Assembly (NCBI GenBank): GCA_902797065.1
Contig: CADBRK010000282.1
Span: 1-9,050 of the forward strand
Reading direction: 5' to 3'
DNA: 9,050 nt
Origin: an uncultured Ruminococcus sp.
GTDB lineage: Bacteria; Bacillota; Clostridia; Oscillospirales; Acutalibacteraceae
The position numbers were made by a program, and so were the translations under genes. The notes under the pieces are model-generated. The model worked only from the letters and a program-made list of their open reading frames with translations, ran no database searches and was not told where the DNA came from. Shown here piece by piece: positions 6,604 through 9,050 of this stretch (positions are counted from its first letter, which is position 1; every line of letters starts with the position of its first letter).

Positions 6604-7143
6604 TTACGATGGCGTAATGTAAACTACGGCCGTCTTTCTGAATGACGTTATTATCCTGGCTATAGCCGACCATATAAGACCTGCGCTATAGATATATACG
6701 GCAATGCTTTCTGAACGCAGAAAAACAATGCACAGCACGGCGAGAATAATATTTACCACTCCCGTTGAAAAATTCAGCTTCCACGAGGGTGCAGAAAGCC
6801 TTTTGGCTTCCAGCGCGCGCGTTACATCGACAAAGCCGCTGAAAGCGTGAACGGCTATAAGATAACCCATGATATAGACAGTTGAATAATTCGTAAGCGT
6901 ACAGGTAAACGCTCCGAGATCAAACAGTATCAGACCTTGAATAAGTATCTGATCTCCGTCTACCATATGTCTTGCAAGTGAAAAGTAATAGATAAGCATT
7001 TTTAAACCGGTTATCACCAAAGACAATGCAAGCAGCAGTACGATCAGCGGAACGGATTCCGACCCTGCGAGAGCCAGCACAGCGCCGCCAAGCATTATAA
7101 CGATACCGATAATAAAATTTTCAATTCGCTGCCATTTTGTCAT
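6604..7143 (-). CDS. DUF308-type (HdeD-like) membrane protein
   Basis: 179 codons; ATG 7143 overlaps the stop of the upstream gene as ATGA, so translation is probably coupled. It has six hydrophobic segments at about 8-27, 31-54, 64-82, 87-107, 122-142 and 146-166, with a basic loop RALEAKRLSAPSWKLN (109-124) before helix 5. The pattern of paired helices with a small Gly/Ala-rich first pair resembles DUF308/HdeD proteins, in which E. coli HdeD is linked to acid resistance, though no molecular activity is established for most members. No catalytic motif is visible. It is the third gene of the coupled cluster and probably acts in the membrane with the two other products. The DUF308 assignment is by pattern recognition. 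Confidence 0.7.
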   Translation of the reverse strand: MTKWQRIENFIIGIVIMLGGAVLALAGSESVPLIVLLLALSLVITGLKMLIYYFSLARHMVDGDQILIQGLILFDLGAFTCTLTNYSTVYIMGYLIAVHAFSGFVDVTRALEAKRLSAPSWKLNFSTGVVNIILAVLCIVFLRSESIAVYIYSAGLIWSAIARIITSFRKTAVVYITPS

Positions 7144-8300
7144 GCGCCGAGCCCTCCCTTCAAATATTCCGCGAGCAATTTATAGTCCTTTATACCGGCA
7201 AAGCCCTTCTCGGCAAAATCTATCGAAAAACCAGCAAGGCTGTTTCCCGATTTAAAGATCTTATTTGTGACCATGCTTTTCTGTGCCATTGCCGCCAATA
7301 TGAATTTACCGAGGAACGTCTCGTTCTTTTCGGTTTTCTCAGCACTTGTATATTCCGATTCGTATTTTGAGAGCTCAAACGGCGGTATCTCTTCGCCCGA
7401 AAGCTTTTCACCGAATGATTTCCAGTCATCGCAGGCGTTTAGCTGCCGCTTTTCAATGATCGCCATGATCTCGTCTTTATACGGCTCTGCTATATCCCAT
7501 GCGTATGTATCCTTCTCAAACTCGGAAACATCGCCGTTAAGATATCTCAAAGCATATATCATCTGACAAAAGGCGTGATAGAAATCGGAGGGGTTGTCCT
7601 TTATGATCTCCTTGTAATCACCCCACGCGGGAAGATATCTATATCGGATAAAGCTATAATCAGGCAAATGTCCGGCACGACCGTGACCTAAATTCATGAT
7701 CGTGTTTTCTGTGCTTTGGTACAGACTGTTCGTGTACTTGTGATTTTCAAGATCATCCTTGGCTGACGGGTTGTGACCGAAAGCTACGGGAAATTCCGTT
7801 CCGTCAGGCATTATCTCATAAAAATAGTAGTTTGTGTTGTTGATAACGAGCGAGGGTGTTCCGGCAAAGTAGCGGTGCGCCCACGTATCGGCAAGAATGT
7901 GCATCGCTATACCTGCCGCCTGAGCGCCCTTATCCTTGGCGAGAGCCACGGTGTCAACAAGCAGGTCGCCGTTAGTGTTGCAGATCAGGCGATACTTGTT
8001 TTTGTACTGCTTGCCCGCTTTCTTCTTGACGTCGGCATAAAGATCATACGGCAAGAAATGGAACGACGCCCATATTCTCGTTATATCCTGGAGTCCAATG
8101 GGATCGGTGCGCGCATCCATCATTTCGAGCTGGAGCTGTGTAGTAGCTGCCGAAAGCGGTGCTCTGAGCTTCGAGAGAAATGTTCTGCTGCACAGATCGA
8201 CAAGCTGCGCGCTGTAGCAGATATCCATGCTTTCCTTGTGATTAAATCCCGCAAGGTAAGCCGCACAGTACGTTGCGTAATAATGAAAATCCTCCTGCAT
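7140..8300 (-). CDS. DUF6765-type His-rich protein, possible metal-dependent hydrolase
   Basis: 386 codons from ATG 8300, which overlaps the upstream stop as TAATG; AAGGCGAT just upstream can serve as the ribosome binding site. There is no signal peptide or transmembrane segment, so it is probably cytoplasmic. I recognise the family (DUF6765) from MQEDFHYYATYCAAYLAG at the start, MDARTDPIGLQDITRIWASF (61-80), AGIAMHILADTWAHRYFAG (129-147) and NLGHGRAGHLPDY (203-215). Conserved-looking His and Asp residues are H6, H81, H134, D138, H142, H206 and H211. The HxxxDxxxH spacing in a helix, plus a later GHxxxxH, recalls the zinc sites of phospholipase C/S1-P1 nuclease-like helical folds; that link is inference. 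Family function is not established to my knowledge. The gene lies between two membrane proteins with overlapping ends at both sides, which suggests a membrane-associated complex made in fixed ratio. Confidence 0.75.
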   Translation of the reverse strand: MQEDFHYYATYCAAYLAGFNHKESMDICYSAQLVDLCSRTFLSKLRAPLSAATTQLQLEMMDARTDPIGLQDITRIWASFHFLPYDLYADVKKKAGKQYKNKYRLICNTNGDLLVDTVALAKDKGAQAAGIAMHILADTWAHRYFAGTPSLVINNTNYYFYEIMPDGTEFPVAFGHNPSAKDDLENHKYTNSLYQSTENTIMNLGHGRAGHLPDYSFIRYRYLPAWGDYKEIIKDNPSDFYHAFCQMIYALRYLNGDVSEFEKDTYAWDIAEPYKDEIMAIIEKRQLNACDDWKSFGEKLSGEEIPPFELSKYESEYTSAEKTEKNETFLGKFILAAMAQKSMVTNKIFKSGNSLAGFSIDFAEKGFAGIKDYKLLAEYLKGGLGA

Positions 8301-8824
8301 TATATCGCCTTGCTTTCAAGCTGAATCGCCAGCTTTCTTGACATAAAGGCCGCGTATATCATGTCGAGTAGAAGTATCACCGTTGTAAGATCAATAATGA
8401 ACGCGGCAATACTTGTAAGAGAAACGGTCTGACCGCCATCCGTAGATACGAAATACAGCGTCATAGTCAGGCAGATAAAAATCGCCATTAAACCTGCTGC
8501 GACAATATAAAACGAGCCTTTTTTGCCGTTGCGTCCTTCTCTGTATGCCGAAAACCCGATGAACATATGTATTCCGAGAATTATTGCCACGGAGATAATC
8601 ACAAAAACAACCGCAAAAACAATTACCAACATTCTTTCTGTCGGATCCGAAATCGTCTCGCTGTCGGATAGTTGAAGGTCTAACGGCTGCATTAATAATG
8701 TCATAATAATTTTTATAATACTCCATAGCCCAAACGTGATAATGCCGATTCCGTCTGTTACAAGAGAAGCACGATAACGTCTGAGCTTAACAGTCTCTGC
8801 GGAATTTAGTTCTTTGACACTCAT
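8300..8824 (-). CDS. Four-helix membrane protein, family not recognised
   Basis: 174 codons from ATG 8824, preceded by a near-perfect AGAAGGAGG ribosome binding site 8 nt upstream, which marks it as the first gene of the cluster. It has four hydrophobic segments at about 21-45, 65-90, 103-126 and 134-160. A short basic loop, YREGRNGKKGS (94-104), between helices 2 and 3 should be cytoplasmic. The N-terminus is charged (MSVKELNSAETVKLRRYR) and lacks a cleavable signal. I do not recognise a named family, and there are no catalytic motifs. Its stop overlaps the next start as TAATG, so it is translationally coupled to the DUF6765-type gene, which points to a joint role as membrane partner or anchor. 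Confidence 0.75.
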   Translation of the reverse strand: MSVKELNSAETVKLRRYRASLVTDGIGIITFGLWSIIKIIMTLLMQPLDLQLSDSETISDPTERMLVIVFAVVFVIISVAIILGIHMFIGFSAYREGRNGKKGSFYIVAAGLMAIFICLTMTLYFVSTDGGQTVSLTSIAAFIIDLTTVILLLDMIYAAFMSRKLAIQLESKAI

Positions 8825-8880
8825 AAATACAGCCTCCTTCTGATCTATAAATTAGCCGATTGCAAAATGCCATAAATGCG

Positions 8881-8908
8881 AATAAACAGCCGACTTTTTT
8901 GATTTCAA
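8881..8908 (-). promoter_or_regulatory. Possible promoter of the membrane protein/DUF6765 cluster
   Basis: On the minus strand TTGAAA (8908-8903) and TTTATT (8886-8881) are separated by 16 nt and would start transcription near 8875, about 50 nt before the first start codon. The -10 matches the consensus at four of six positions. It is a weak call from position and sequence only. Confidence 0.25.
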
Positions 8909-8914
8909 GCAACT

Positions 8915-8982
8915 GATTTTTCTCCGTTTTATGGTATAATTTAATTGACGAAAAAACACACCAAAAAAACGGAGAAAAAATC
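8915..8982. repeat. Inverted repeat around the transposase-like gene's -10 and ribosome binding site
   Basis: GATTTTTCTCCGTTTT at 8915-8930 is the reverse complement of AAAACGGAGAAAAAATC at 8966-8982, apart from one extra A on the right. The right arm contains the GGAG ribosome binding site (8971-8974) and ends directly before the start codon; the -10 box lies in the 35-nt loop. It may be an IS end or a regulatory fold. Confidence 0.65.
8932..8940 (+). promoter_or_regulatory. Extended -10 promoter (TGGTATAAT)
   Basis: TGGTATAAT is a perfect extended -10 (TGnTATAAT) on the plus strand, placing the start of transcription near 8947 and about 36 nt before ATG 8983. No clear -35 is present, as is tolerated with an extended -10. 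Confidence 0.6.
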
Positions 8983-9050
8983 ATGCGAAATAAAGTTGTG
9001 CAGTTATCATTGTTTGACACTTACACAGATGTACTCGAAACGATGGAAGA
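8983..9050 (+). CDS. Start of a probable IS transposase (cut by window edge)
   Basis: ATG 8983 follows GGAG with 8 nt spacing, and 22 complete codons are seen: MRNKVVQLSLFDTYTDVLET, then ME. The opening 'QLSLFDTYTDVLE' resembles the N-terminus of DDE transposases of the IS1182/IS5 type (DUF772-containing), in which a similar 'SLFD-Y-DV' start precedes a 'KP' and 'LLxEHID' region. Only 68 nt are available, so this is resemblance rather than proof. It is the only plus-strand gene in the window. The nearby inverted repeat and A-rich leader fit an IS end. Confidence 0.5.
   Translation, partial: MRNKVVQLSLFDTYTDVLETME

Noticed and set aside
7773..8324. Plus-strand 183-aa open frame opposite the DUF6765-type gene
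   Set aside because: Antisense shadow with Arg/Cys-rich composition; the minus-strand frame has the clear family motifs and ribosome binding site.

Overview
The window looks like an accessory region of a Ruminococcus-type gut or rumen Clostridium. The pointers are moderate GC, strong GGAGG ribosome binding sites, a secreted protein with a type I dockerin (the cellulosome/amylosome docking module), a DUF6765-type protein, and a response regulator with a SARP/BTAD-like output domain. The genus is inferred from family resemblance, not proven. Almost every gene lies on the minus strand, so transcription runs from right to left.

Right edge (8983-9050): the first 22 codons of a plus-strand gene that resembles an IS transposase. 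It has an extended -10 promoter and an inverted repeat covering its ribosome binding site. Divergent from it is a tightly coupled minus-strand cluster (8824 to 5749): a four-helix membrane protein, a histidine-rich DUF6765-type protein, a DUF308-type six-helix membrane protein, and an orphan response regulator. The first three overlap at TAATG and ATGA stop/start junctions. The response regulator is a pseudogene broken by three frame disruptions; once repaired it reads as REC + winged helix + BTAD-like domain to a natural stop at 5749.

Middle (4844-5748): about 900 bp without a credible protein gene. It holds (a) a MITE-like element at 4878-5153 with 15-bp perfect terminal inverted repeats and flanking 8-9 bp direct repeats, inserted about 34 bp upstream of the cstA start codon, and (b) a GC-rich, hairpin-dense tract at 5163-5545 that could be a structured non-coding RNA or a cluster of palindromic intergenic repeats.

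Left half (4843 to 1): a short CstA-type transporter (476 aa), then an exported dockerin + histidine acid phosphatase gene split by one in-frame TAA, then a lipoprotein HAD-superfamily phosphatase, then the start of a lipoprotein carrying a prephenate dehydratase domain that runs off the left edge. The last three are closely spaced, all carry export signals and probably form one extracytoplasmic phosphatase/dehydratase operon, possibly co-transcribed with cstA.

The most unusual items are the surface-anchored prephenate dehydratase-like lipoprotein, the N-terminal dockerin on a histidine acid phosphatase (now interrupted), the structured intergenic tract with its adjacent MITE, and the IS leader whose inverted repeat could block translation of read-through transcripts.
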